From the IMG/VR virus record IMGVR_UViG_3300036985_001022, positions 1 to 21,685 of that record: a stretch of 21,685 bases of DNA. One strand, 5' to 3'. Each line of letters begins with the position of its first letter. Position 1 is the first letter of the stretch. Both the position numbers and the translations under genes were made by a program. Positions 8,983 through 17,064 of this stretch are shown here, one piece after another. The DNA comes from a virus. The notes beneath the pieces were generated by a model. The model ran no database searches, was not told where the DNA came from, and saw only the letters and a list, made by a program, of their open reading frames with translations.

Positions 8983-9014
8983 AGAGGAAAGTGTACTTGA
9001 GTACACTCCCCTCT
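8983..9014 (-). terminator. Terminator after the major capsid gene, built on the 18-bp repeat
   Basis: The minus-strand RNA can form a continuous 14-bp stem: outer AGAGG/CCUCU, two G·U pairs, and inner AGUGUAC/GUACACU with a UCAA loop. It is followed by UUUUUAAUUU. On the plus strand the two G·U pairs become A/C mismatches, so the structure favours the minus strand. It begins 15 bases past the capsid stop codon. The inner 18 bases (8990-9007) are one of three copies of a dispersed inverted repeat. Confidence 0.8.
8990..9007. repeat. 18-bp inverted repeat, perfect-arm copy in the capsid terminator
   Basis: AGTGTAC-TTGA-GTACACT: two 7-base arms around a 4-base centre. It is identical to 16110-16127 and one base different from 511-528. 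Here it forms the top of the stem of the terminator after the capsid gene. Confidence 0.85.
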
Positions 9015-9029
9015 ATTTTATTACTTCTA

Positions 9030-10469
9030 TTATGCTCCGTAACGGAATAAGAAGAAGTTGTTAGCACCTAAGGTACATACACAACGCTCAGACAAGAAGT
9101 TAACTGTCATTGCATCCAAGTCATTATTAGAAGCACCACCAGCAGAACCTGTAATCCAAGTTTTGAATCTACGGTCTTCAGTCTCAGTAGCTCTGTAACG
9201 AACATGCAAGAAAGGACGTTTTGCGTTCTTACCCATGATTTGGTCATACACGTTTGTAGAACCAGCAGGAACTAACAAACCAGAGATAGTACCGGTCAAA
9301 CCAGCAGTTGTGTTTGTTGCCAAACCACCACGCATAGTAGGGTCATTCAAGTATTTCCAGTCAGACTTATAGAAGTCATAACCTCTACGGAAACCTGTGA
9401 AACCTAAGTTCAATGCCATCTCAGTATCATTATCGAATAAACCGAAAGATGCAGAGTTAGCAGAACCTCCTGATACATAACCATTCAAACCAGCTAACAT
9501 ATCATCGATATCAAAGCTCATGTCACGGTTAACAAAGATTACGTTTTCTTCGATTGAACCTTGTTTATCTAAACGAGAAACAACATTATCAAAGTCTACT
9601 AAGGTAGTTGGCGTACCACCACCCCAAACATTTCCACGAGTTTGAACTACATAGAAAATACCTTGTGAACCAATGAAACCTGCTGAGCTAGCACCTGAAG
9701 TACTTCCTGATGGAACTGCTTCAATCATTGCAGTCTCAAGGTAATCTTCAAAACGCAAACGAGTTTCATGTTCTGATTTCAAATACCACAAATAACCGGT
9801 AGCACCGTTTTCAGTAGTAACTTCAATCCATCCGATAGATGTCATATCTGAACCGTTAACGGCATATGTATCTTTCAAGATGATTGGGTTGTTAGTGAAG
9901 ATATCATCTTCTGCATCTAAAGAACCATCCATTCCGGTTGTTCCTTTTTTGAATTCAGAACCATAAATAAATACAGTACACTGTGTAGATACTGCAAAAG
10001 TTTGACCACCATTTTCATAGTAAGCAACTGTGAAAGTGTAAGGAGCAGTGTAAGGAGTAGCTGATACAGCTGTTACAATCGCTTTGTTACTCAATCCATT
10101 TGAATTGTTTTGAACAAAGATGGTTTGTCCAATACGAATAGGCACACTAGTCACACCAGTATCATTGATAGTAAGTGTTGCTGTGTTAGAACTTACGGCA
10201 GCAGCTGAAGTTACGTTTGTAAACTTCAAATGCAAACGACCTTGTTCAGCCCATTTGATTTGGTCAGAGTTAGAAGGCATTTCAGCTCCCACCATACGGA
10301 GGAAAGAAGAAATAGTACGGTTACCATAACGCTCAAATTCTTTCTCATATGTATCAGGAAGATACGTATTTAAGAATGAATAACTAGTTAGGTAGTTAGT
10401 TGATAATGCAACACGTTCAGCCGCTGGCTGAAGGGCATAGGTAGGGGTGGATAGAATTGCACCTGACAT
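9030..10469 (-). CDS. Major capsid protein (HK97-fold, crAss-like type)
   Basis: This 479-aa protein lies after the scaffold candidate and is the best capsid candidate by size, position and composition. The N-terminal part (YLTSYSFLNTYLPDTYEKEF, then ERYGNRTISSFLRMVGAEMP) recalls crAss-like capsid proteins. Residues about 84-170 are a Ser/Thr-rich beta region that reads as an inserted domain. The core resumes at FKKGTTGMDGSLDAEDDIFT and contains HETRLRFEDYLETAMIEAVP, the predicted spine and E-loop parts. The end, LSERCVCTLGANNFFLFRYG, is aromatic. Codon use looks smoother than in the neighbours, consistent with high expression. A strong terminator follows, and a (CAA)5 leader precedes the start. 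Self-assembles into the icosahedral head. Fold assignment rests on family resemblance. Confidence 0.85.
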   Translation of the reverse strand: MSGAILSTPTYALQPAAERVALSTNYLTSYSFLNTYLPDTYEKEFERYGNRTISSFLRMVGAEMPSNSDQIKWAEQGRLHLKFTNVTSAAAVSSNTATLTINDTGVTSVPIRIGQTIFVQNNSNGLSNKAIVTAVSATPYTAPYTFTVAYYENGGQTFAVSTQCTVFIYGSEFKKGTTGMDGSLDAEDDIFTNNPIILKDTYAVNGSDMTSIGWIEVTTENGATGYLWYLKSEHETRLRFEDYLETAMIEAVPSGSTSGASSAGFIGSQGIFYVVQTRGNVWGGGTPTTLVDFDNVVSRLDKQGSIEENVIFVNRDMSFDIDDMLAGLNGYVSGGSANSASFGLFDNDTEMALNLGFTGFRRGYDFYKSDWKYLNDPTMRGGLATNTTAGLTGTISGLLVPAGSTNVYDQIMGKNAKRPFLHVRYRATETEDRRFKTWITGSAGGASNNDLDAMTVNFLSERCVCTLGANNFFLFRYGA

Positions 10470-10486
10470 TTTAGTAGTTTTTTAAT

Positions 10487-10501
10487 TTGTTGTTGTTGTT
10501 G
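10487..10501 (-). repeat. (CAA)5 tract in the capsid gene leader
   Basis: On the minus strand, five CAA triplets follow the scaffold stop codon directly and are followed by ATTAAAAAACTACTAAAATG, the capsid start. CAA repeats stay unstructured in RNA and can raise translation in other systems. A role here as a single-stranded ribosome landing stretch is inference. Confidence 0.6.
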
Positions 10502-11605
10502 TTATCTATTTTTAAAGCTTCTTATTTTAAGATTCCTTCCAGAATCAGGATTCACTTCTTTAACCTGTACCCCTTCTTTTATAGTTGCCTGTGGTGCTAT
10601 ACGCTCTGACATATTAATATTTTTTATCTTACGTGTCACATCATCTGTGGCATCTGATTTACCTTGTTCATAAAAGAACTTGGCAAATTTTTCGGGGTTT
10701 AATGCTACTGCTAAAGCTTTGTGATATCCAACCGTATCTTTTAACAATCCATTCTCATCCAAAAACTTATTGATAAAGCCTGATGGATTAATGTGTTGTT
10801 TTTTTGTTTCGGTCAAATCCCCAGTAGAAAAGCGAATTTTTTTATCATCAATGTTAAATTCAAAACCTTTAAACTCTTCATTAAATAAATTTTCGGTTTG
10901 TTTATCAAACCATTCTTTTCTCTTGTACTGTTCTTCTTCAAAACTTTTAGCTTTCGCTATTGATTGTTTGTAGCCATCAATCTCTTCTTTATCAGAATCT
11001 GAAATAGAAGCCTGTCTTGACTCAAGTGGCATTCTGTACTTTTCTTTTTCCTGATTTAAATAGCTCTTGGCTTCTACAATTATTTTTTTCCTTGCGAGTC
11101 TGATTTTTTTAATGTCTGAGTCATCATCAATGTCTTCATCAAATCTGTAATCATCCATCATTGTATCAACATCATCATCATCTAAATGAGAATTACTATT
11201 CTTCAAATATCTTTTGATGATTTCATCTTCGCTCAAAGAATCAATATTTTCATTTACTTTTAGGAAGTCTTGAATATCTCTTCCTGTTTCTTTTTTGAAT
11301 TTTAAAAATGCAGAAACATCCTCAGGCAAACTTTCCTGATTACGCTCTTGCATCAATTCATCAAAGGAGTTTATGTCTTTGTTAAATCTTTTACCAATAT
11401 ATGAAAGAACATCTTCCTCTTTTAGCTCTGAAGCAACCGGAGGTTCGGAGTCATAATTAATAGTTTCTATTGGGGCAGCAGACGTTTCTATATTGATAGG
11501 TTCTGCATTATTAATTTCTTCCTCATGTTTTTTTAACAGGAGGTTTTCCATCTCTTGAATCCCTTTAGGCTCTATTGATGCTAGTTCTCTTACTTTAATT
11601 TCCAT
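10502..11605 (-). CDS. Capsid scaffolding protein candidate
   Basis: This 367-aa protein is highly charged and largely helical. An acidic N-terminal half includes a dense Asp cluster (HLDDDDVDTMMDDYRFDEDI). A central coiled-coil-like stretch follows (KEEIDGYKQSIAKAKSFEEE), then a more ordered part (NPSGFINKFLDENGLLKDTV; HKALAVALNPEKFAKFFYEQ) and a basic tail (PDSGRNLKIRSFKNR). An acidic body with a basic C-terminal end, right before the capsid gene, is the usual design of phage scaffolding proteins, whose basic end binds the capsid shell. No protease motif or cleavage site was recognised. It is preceded by a TAnnTTTG promoter-like box and followed after 32 bases by the capsid start. Role by position and composition. 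Confidence 0.65.
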   Translation of the reverse strand: MEIKVRELASIEPKGIQEMENLLLKKHEEEINNAEPINIETSAAPIETINYDSEPPVASELKEEDVLSYIGKRFNKDINSFDELMQERNQESLPEDVSAFLKFKKETGRDIQDFLKVNENIDSLSEDEIIKRYLKNSNSHLDDDDVDTMMDDYRFDEDIDDDSDIKKIRLARKKIIVEAKSYLNQEKEKYRMPLESRQASISDSDKEEIDGYKQSIAKAKSFEEEQYKRKEWFDKQTENLFNEEFKGFEFNIDDKKIRFSTGDLTETKKQHINPSGFINKFLDENGLLKDTVGYHKALAVALNPEKFAKFFYEQGKSDATDDVTRKIKNINMSERIAPQATIKEGVQVKEVNPDSGRNLKIRSFKNR

Positions 11606-11627
11606 TTGATTTAATTTAGTTATGGTA

Positions 11628-11635
11628 CAAAGTTA
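11628..11635 (-). promoter_or_regulatory. Promoter -7 box, Bacteroidota type, before scaffold and capsid
   Basis: The minus strand reads TAACTTTG, matching TAnnTTTG. It lies in the 48-base gap between the portal stop and the scaffold ATG at 11605, the largest gap in this part of the window. A T-run at 11648-11641 lies just upstream; no clear TTTG is seen at -33. The predicted leader is about 15 bases and contains the recurring AAATTAAATCAA motif. Confidence 0.5.
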
Positions 11636-11653
11636 TATAAAAAAAATTATATG

Positions 11654-14089
11654 TTATCTAGGATTAAATTCTGCTAAGTCAAAACCATCTAAACTATCTT
11701 CATTTGATTCAAAATTAATTGGTGGTAAGTTATTCTTACGTTGATTAATTAATTTTGATTGTTGACTATTCTGAATAGATACACGTTTATCCTTTGATTC
11801 TTCTTTCATCTTATCTTTTTCAGATAAAGACATTCCTTCCATTTGTGCTAATTGCATATTAAACTGAAACTCTAATTGCATTAACTCTTTTTTTAATTCA
11901 GCTTCAGCTTGCATACGTTGAATATCGAGTTGTACCTCAGCTTGTTTAACGCTCATCTTCGCTTTAGTTTCTCCTTCAATTTTTGCCATAGCAGTTTGTG
12001 CTGACATTTGTTGAATTTGCATTTGTTGTTGAGCAGCGATAGCTTGTTTTTGCATTGCCATCTTTTCTTCCCTTGCTTGAAGTTTTGCTCGTTTCATTTT
12101 TAGCAATTGATTTGCAAGTTTAAGGTTTTTAACCTCACGAATGTCAATAGCATCTTCAAGGTTAATATCTCCTTTAGATAAAGCCATTTGGATGTTGGCT
12201 TCAAGTTGAGATTTTTGTTCTTCATCAGGAGATACCTCAATAAAAATACCAAAATCATAAATGTAAAGTTCACGTATCTCATCTAATAAAGATACATTAT
12301 ACTTACCTATTCTTGATACAAAATCTTCTTTAAAATCTGCATACTCTACAATATCAGCTATCCTATAAGTCAAAGCTTCTGCCAATGACCTATATATATA
12401 TAATCCTGCATGAAGAATATGTCGAGTAGCTGTATTAGAATTTAATGCTGCCAACTTCTGTAAACCAACTAATGAATCTGGGTCTGGATTTGAAGCATCT
12501 CTTGCCTCATTCAATCCTGTTACTGAGCGTATCATATCCATATAATGATTATAATTAGCAATTAACATTTGAGTCTTTGCTGCCCCTGAGTTAGATGTCA
12601 ACTGAGTTATTGGAACTCTTGCATTATTAAAGTCTCCATCCTGTGTATAGCTACGTCCAATTACACTACCTGTTTGAAAGTATAACCTCAAAGCATCTTC
12701 AGGATTATATGCATTTCCTGTACCCAAATCTACTTCATTTAACCCATCTGCATCAATAAACACCCCATCAGGAACTGTTCTTGCAATTACTTGCTGTAAC
12801 TTTAAATGAGTTAACTGAATTAAATCAGCAAAAGGAATCATTCTTCTAACTAATGATTCAATAACCCCTTTGTACATTCTTGGAGCTGATGCGATATAAT
12901 TAGGTAATGCATGTTGGGATGACGACTTTGGTCTAACCATGTTTGATGCAAGCTCCCATTTTAATAAATAGTTTGTGCCCATAACCATAACTCCATCATA
13001 CCATACATCAATCTTTTTCTCAACTTTTTCAAACCCACCTTCTTCCATCATTTCAGCAGGAGGATTAAAGGTATCATCTTTTTCAATCATTTTAGTTCCA
13101 CCATTGTCTAGCTTTTTACGCTTATATACAATTGTTTTACTAGTCTTGTAGTTGAAATATAATAATGTGGCAGTGTCCCTGTAGAAGATACTGTTCTCGT
13201 AGTATTGTGCAACATTGTAATAGTTGTACCATGTTTGACTGTATTGAGATATTTCTTGTAGGTCATCCTGTGTTAAACTTTGTTCTATCTTTAATAGCTC
13301 CGTAATTGGAACTGTTTTAATTTCTCCCCAGTAAAAACAATCTTTAAAAGTAGGGTCTTCAGTATAACTGTATACCACATTTGCAGGGTCAACATACGAT
13401 ATCTGCACTCCTGCTCCGGGAAGAAATTCATGTTTTACAACTCCAATTCCAATAGTTGTCATATCGTAATCTACACGTTTACGAGTATCTTGATATTTAT
13501 TTTCGTCAAGTATTGTATTGATTGCTTCTTCTTCAGCAATCTCAATAGCTGGCTTATATTTCAACTGCATATGCAATTGTAGTTCTTCATCATTTTCAGG
13601 TAAGTCTTGAACATCCATCATAAATGGATTAACTCCTGAACGCTCTTTAACGGTCATTAACAAATCTTTTGCAGCAACTTGTCCCTCAACCATTTTCTGA
13701 TAACTGTTTCTCTTAGATAAAGACATTGCATCTTGAGAATATGCTTTAATTTTAAAAAGCCTATCAGACATTCCATTAACAACGATATCCACAAACTTAG
13801 GGATAACTGGAACTGGAGTCCAATCTAAATTTAAATACGATAAGTCACCATCAATAGCTAATTCATTCTTATATTTTTGAGTAGATTGTTCTCCTCTTGC
13901 ATATAATTTAAGTCTATGGAAATCTCTCCATTGACTGTAGTATCTACATTGGGTTCCATCTTTCCTAAACCATTCATACTGAATAGCTTGACCTATCTGT
14001 AACCCATACTCTTTTGTTTTCTTCACTGCATCAGATACAAACTGACCGGGGAAAGATGTAGGACTAATATCTATCTTAATTTCTTTCAT
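11654..14089 (-). CDS. Portal protein
   Basis: This 811-aa protein lies directly after the large terminase with a 4-base ATGA overlap, the usual place of the portal. It begins with a helical region including WFRKDGTQCRYYSQWRDFHR and LKLYARGEQS, continues with mixed alpha/beta clip and wing segments (KHEFLPGAGVQISYVDPANV; VYSYTEDPTFKDCFYWGEIK), and has a stem-like stretch (RRMIPFADLIQLTHLKLQQV; RSVTGLNEARDASNPDPDSL). The last 150 residues are a long Gln/Met/Lys/Glu-rich helix (QKQAIAAQQQMQIQQMSAQT; QAEAELKKELMQLEFQFNMQ), probably the coiled-coil barrel. The length is near that of crAss-like portals and much greater than a typical siphovirus portal. It forms the 12-subunit DNA channel at one head vertex. 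Confidence 0.85.
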   Translation of the reverse strand: MKEIKIDISPTSFPGQFVSDAVKKTKEYGLQIGQAIQYEWFRKDGTQCRYYSQWRDFHRLKLYARGEQSTQKYKNELAIDGDLSYLNLDWTPVPVIPKFVDIVVNGMSDRLFKIKAYSQDAMSLSKRNSYQKMVEGQVAAKDLLMTVKERSGVNPFMMDVQDLPENDEELQLHMQLKYKPAIEIAEEEAINTILDENKYQDTRKRVDYDMTTIGIGVVKHEFLPGAGVQISYVDPANVVYSYTEDPTFKDCFYWGEIKTVPITELLKIEQSLTQDDLQEISQYSQTWYNYYNVAQYYENSIFYRDTATLLYFNYKTSKTIVYKRKKLDNGGTKMIEKDDTFNPPAEMMEEGGFEKVEKKIDVWYDGVMVMGTNYLLKWELASNMVRPKSSSQHALPNYIASAPRMYKGVIESLVRRMIPFADLIQLTHLKLQQVIARTVPDGVFIDADGLNEVDLGTGNAYNPEDALRLYFQTGSVIGRSYTQDGDFNNARVPITQLTSNSGAAKTQMLIANYNHYMDMIRSVTGLNEARDASNPDPDSLVGLQKLAALNSNTATRHILHAGLYIYRSLAEALTYRIADIVEYADFKEDFVSRIGKYNVSLLDEIRELYIYDFGIFIEVSPDEEQKSQLEANIQMALSKGDINLEDAIDIREVKNLKLANQLLKMKRAKLQAREEKMAMQKQAIAAQQQMQIQQMSAQTAMAKIEGETKAKMSVKQAEVQLDIQRMQAEAELKKELMQLEFQFNMQLAQMEGMSLSEKDKMKEESKDKRVSIQNSQQSKLINQRKNNLPPINFESNEDSLDGFDLAEFNPR

Positions 14090-16335
14090 CGTATTATTTC
14101 ACTATAATTCCCATTATTGGAATACCTTGCAAAAGTAATGTTTATTTTGGATTTTTGTTTTTCAGGTAAATACACGTGTTTTTGGTTAGCCATAATTGCA
14201 AGTCCTGAACTAATAGATGCGTCAAACTTTGTACGCTCATCAATATCAAACTTAGCCCAATCCTCAAGAGTTCTAGTAAATGGCATTGTACCTATATCAT
14301 CAGGGCTTCTATATATACCTGCAAAATCAAACCCTATATTTTTTTCAATATATGTTTCAATTGCTGAAGCATGAGCTTGCTTTATATCTTCCGATGAGTT
14401 AGGAATCCCTCCTAGTTCTTTTTCCGTGTTACTTAGTTTTGAAAAATGTTTATCAGGTCGGTTCAGACTAAACCCTCTATAACCTCTATTTTTAAAATGG
14501 TATAGTAATCTTGGTCTATTATTCTCCGCAAGCACAGGCATGCCATAAAATATACAAGCCATTAATACTTCTTCAAAAAAAATCTCTGCTGTTTGTGGAC
14601 GAGCAATGTATTCTAAAAAGAATTGATTAGTAGGGGCATCATCCATATGGTATTTGGTCATCCCATGTAAGGAACCATTAGACCCTCTACCTCCTACCAC
14701 AGCTGATATGTCATATGGGTCACACCCAAATGCTCCTAAATGTTCATTCCCCGGATATTTGTTTCCATTTCTCTGTACTACATTGTTTTGCATTCCCTTT
14801 GGTGGGGTCCAATTTATTAAAAATCTCCCTTTGGGGTCTGGGGTAAATACGACTTCTGTATCTTTTTCCCCATTTCTCCAATGAAAAGACCCACGAATTA
14901 CAGAATAACTATCCATTTGAGAATCGTTATAATCAATCTGTTGATATATTTTAGTTAGATTGAACATAGCCTGTTTACTTTCATCTCTGAATGCATGAGA
15001 CTCTGTTCTTGGATACTGTCTGTAATATTCATTCAAAGCATCAGCATCACTTTTTAACCCTTCTACCTCTGCCTCCCAATAATCAATAGCTCCAACTTTA
15101 ATCCAAATTTCATCAATTCCTCTAACAGGGATAGCTGGAGTTTTTAATACAGGCATCCCATATCTATCAATAAATCCTTCCATATTCCATTCCATAGGAA
15201 CGAATAAAGAATATAATCCACTCTTGGTTTGACCATTCGCATTTCTATGATTGATATTTGAATCATGATACATGTCTTTAAAGTTCTGACCCCCTTTGCT
15301 TAAAGCATTAGATGTAGAACCCATCATACATTTACCAATAATTTTTTTACCCAATCGAAGACATGTCTTAGTTACCCTCCAGTTAATTTTAATATTTACT
15401 GGTTTCACCCATTTACCACTCTCATCATGAATTAATAATAAAAGCTTTTCTCCATCATATGAGTTATCATCTGTGTTACGCCAATCAATTGTCGTATCCA
15501 ATCCTGTCATCTCTTCTTCTTGTACTTCATGCATATTACGTTTAGTAATCTTAGAAGCAGGAATACGATAAGACAATTCTGTTTTAGGTTTGTCCATACC
15601 ATCCATAACAGGCTTAAAGAAAAATGGTAATTTGCTATTAATAGGGACAACTTTGTCGGTAAACATTTTTTTAGCATCAGGACCAGTCTTTGAAAGTATA
15701 CCAACCCTAGAATCCTTCGCTAATGTTGCAGTGTTTACACATTCTGATGATGCCATAAAAGAAAATCCAGAACGTCTTATCTTTAAATATATTATTCCAT
15801 AACACCTATCATCTGCTTTACAAGCTTCCCAAAACAAATATAGTATTCTATTTGCCTCACGATAATCGGGGTAACCAACGTCAATACTTGACCATTGCAA
15901 ATAAAACCAATGTGCTCCAGTTATGTATGTTGGTTTCCCATTGTTCATGAACCAATATCCTTGTTCACGATAATCAAATTGCTCTTCAATATAATTAACC
16001 CATTTGCTTTTGAATTGCATGGGCATATCATTCCATTGGAATATGGATTGTATTTTATCTAATTCTTTTGGCAAGGTTTCTCGCTGCCAAAACTGTTCTT
16101 CCTTTTTCAAGTGTACTTGAGTACACTTTTCAGGAGCCAATGGCAATGCTATATTTAATCCCGAAATACAAATTACTTCTCCAATCTGACCGGTGTTAGA
16201 TATAACAACCATATCATACTCTTCGTTATAACCATATGTCCATGCCTTTATTCTGTTCTTAGATTTAAGAACTTGAGCAGGAATATAATAAGGCAATTCC
16301 CTGTATAAGACATTATTTAGACCTTCGTTCTGCAA
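14086..16335 (-). CDS. terL: Terminase large subunit
   Basis: This 749-aa protein is the DNA-packaging motor. The ATPase half carries a Walker-A-position loop LKIRRSGFSF (about 184-193), a Walker B LLLLIHDESG with D304 and E305, and a coupling-type motif GSTSNALSKGG near 339-349. The nuclease half has acidic motifs GCDPYD (near 538-542) and VLAENNRPRLL (near 601-611). The Walker-A loop lacks the usual GKT/S, which is common among large crAss-like terminases. It overlaps the candidate small terminase upstream by 23 bases and the portal downstream by 4. Residues 70-76 (KCTQVHL) are encoded by a copy of the 18-bp inverted repeat. It cuts concatemers and pumps DNA through the portal. Confidence 0.9.
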   Translation of the reverse strand: MQNEGLNNVLYRELPYYIPAQVLKSKNRIKAWTYGYNEEYDMVVISNTGQIGEVICISGLNIALPLAPEKCTQVHLKKEEQFWQRETLPKELDKIQSIFQWNDMPMQFKSKWVNYIEEQFDYREQGYWFMNNGKPTYITGAHWFYLQWSSIDVGYPDYREANRILYLFWEACKADDRCYGIIYLKIRRSGFSFMASSECVNTATLAKDSRVGILSKTGPDAKKMFTDKVVPINSKLPFFFKPVMDGMDKPKTELSYRIPASKITKRNMHEVQEEEMTGLDTTIDWRNTDDNSYDGEKLLLLIHDESGKWVKPVNIKINWRVTKTCLRLGKKIIGKCMMGSTSNALSKGGQNFKDMYHDSNINHRNANGQTKSGLYSLFVPMEWNMEGFIDRYGMPVLKTPAIPVRGIDEIWIKVGAIDYWEAEVEGLKSDADALNEYYRQYPRTESHAFRDESKQAMFNLTKIYQQIDYNDSQMDSYSVIRGSFHWRNGEKDTEVVFTPDPKGRFLINWTPPKGMQNNVVQRNGNKYPGNEHLGAFGCDPYDISAVVGGRGSNGSLHGMTKYHMDDAPTNQFFLEYIARPQTAEIFFEEVLMACIFYGMPVLAENNRPRLLYHFKNRGYRGFSLNRPDKHFSKLSNTEKELGGIPNSSEDIKQAHASAIETYIEKNIGFDFAGIYRSPDDIGTMPFTRTLEDWAKFDIDERTKFDASISSGLAIMANQKHVYLPEKQKSKINITFARYSNNGNYSEIIR
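16109..16128. repeat. 18-bp inverted repeat inside the terminase gene (20 bp with extended arms)
   Basis: AAGTGTAC-TTGA-GTACACTT: 8-base arms around TTGA. The inner 18 bases are identical to the capsid-terminator copy. It lies in coding sequence near the 5' end of terL, and no T-run follows on the minus strand, so a terminator function is unlikely here. Confidence 0.8.
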
Positions 16336-16597
16336 AACCTATTTTACTATCGTTAATTGATACTCCTTTTTCCATCATATCAATATTTTCTTTTTCAGTT
16401 TCAATCTTATTTAAGATTTCAAACGCATCAAATATAGCTAATCTTTTTGTAGCTGCTGCATTCTTCAATCTATCAGCTGATAACTCTTCATCCCCTAATG
16501 GTTTTATTATATCTTCTTTAGCTACTTTTATTAATTGCTCAATAGCAATATGACCAGCATCTATGATATCCATTTTTATTTTCTTGATGTCTCTCAT
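16313..16597 (-). CDS. Small helical protein, candidate terminase small subunit
   Basis: The 94-aa protein is almost wholly alpha-helical by composition (DAGHIAIEQLIKVAKEDIIK; DRLKNAAATKRLAIFDAFEI; LNKIETEKENIDMMEK). It lies directly before terL and overlaps it by 23 bases. It also overlaps the stop of the dioxygenase gene by 4 bases, which supports the ATG at 16597 over the internal Met at codon 9. Small terminases are typically small, helical and next to terL, and bind the packaging start site. No helix-turn-helix is evident, so the assignment rests on position and size. A helical chaperone or adaptor is an alternative. Confidence 0.55.
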   Translation of the reverse strand: MRDIKKIKMDIIDAGHIAIEQLIKVAKEDIIKPLGDEELSADRLKNAAATKRLAIFDAFEILNKIETEKENIDMMEKGVSINDSKIGFAERRSK

Positions 16598-17064
16598 AGC
16601 TTCTTTAAAAATATTACTTGTACTAAACGAGAATGTTTTCCTTCCCCGTAATTATCAAATATAGCTCTTGAATGTTTAACATCTGCATCAAATGCAATCA
16701 TTTTATTAAACTCAGCTTTTACTTCTATACTTATTTCATCATTGTTATTATAAAAAATAGTCCCATCATTTTTTGCTGGCATCTCATTTAGATATAATAT
16801 GCAAGTGATATCTCCCATCATCTCATCAGTATGAATGAAATTAGGTTCGTCTTGTTTAAATGGTGACTGCCTTATAAAATTATATGTCAACCCTGTGTTT
16901 GGGAATTGATTCAAACAAAAATATGAAAACTCATCGTTATCTCTTGGTTGTATTCTTTTAAAAACTTTATCTCCATCATTGACATCTATGAATAGATTAG
17001 AATATATCTCCTCAACGTATTGCATAGGATTACTCAATACATTATTCTTGATTAATAAGTTCAT
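16594..17064 (-). CDS. 2-oxoglutarate/Fe(II)-dependent dioxygenase
   Basis: This 156-aa protein has the metal triad of 2OG-Fe(II) oxygenases: H78-T79-D80 in PNFIHTDEMM and H131 in DADVKHSRAIF, with R146 in EGKHSRLVQV as the likely 2OG-binding arginine. Between them lie the typical strands ITCILYLNEMP and DGTIFYNN. It is close to the prolyl-4-hydroxylase-like and DUF6445-like groups. All key residues are present, so it should be active: it would couple decarboxylation of 2OG to hydroxylation of a substrate. The substrate is unknown. It overlaps the co-chaperonin upstream and the small terminase candidate downstream by 4 bases each, so it is made with packaging proteins. A virion protein or a phage DNA base are possible targets. 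Confidence 0.82.
   Translation of the reverse strand: MNLLIKNNVLSNPMQYVEEIYSNLFIDVNDGDKVFKRIQPRDNDEFSYFCLNQFPNTGLTYNFIRQSPFKQDEPNFIHTDEMMGDITCILYLNEMPAKNDGTIFYNNNDEISIEVKAEFNKMIAFDADVKHSRAIFDNYGEGKHSRLVQVIFLKKL

Noticed and set aside
9972-9986. ACAGTACACTGTG in the capsid gene as a fourth copy of the 18-bp repeat
   Set aside because: Shares only GTACACT; the other arm and the centre do not match.
12100-12282. Minus-strand 60-codon frame inside the portal gene
   Set aside because: Out of frame with the portal, hydrophobic/Lys-rich shadow without spacing to any neighbour.
14117-15802. Several plus-strand frames and one minus-strand alternative frame within terL
   Set aside because: TerL motifs fix the true frame; these are shadows without domain content.
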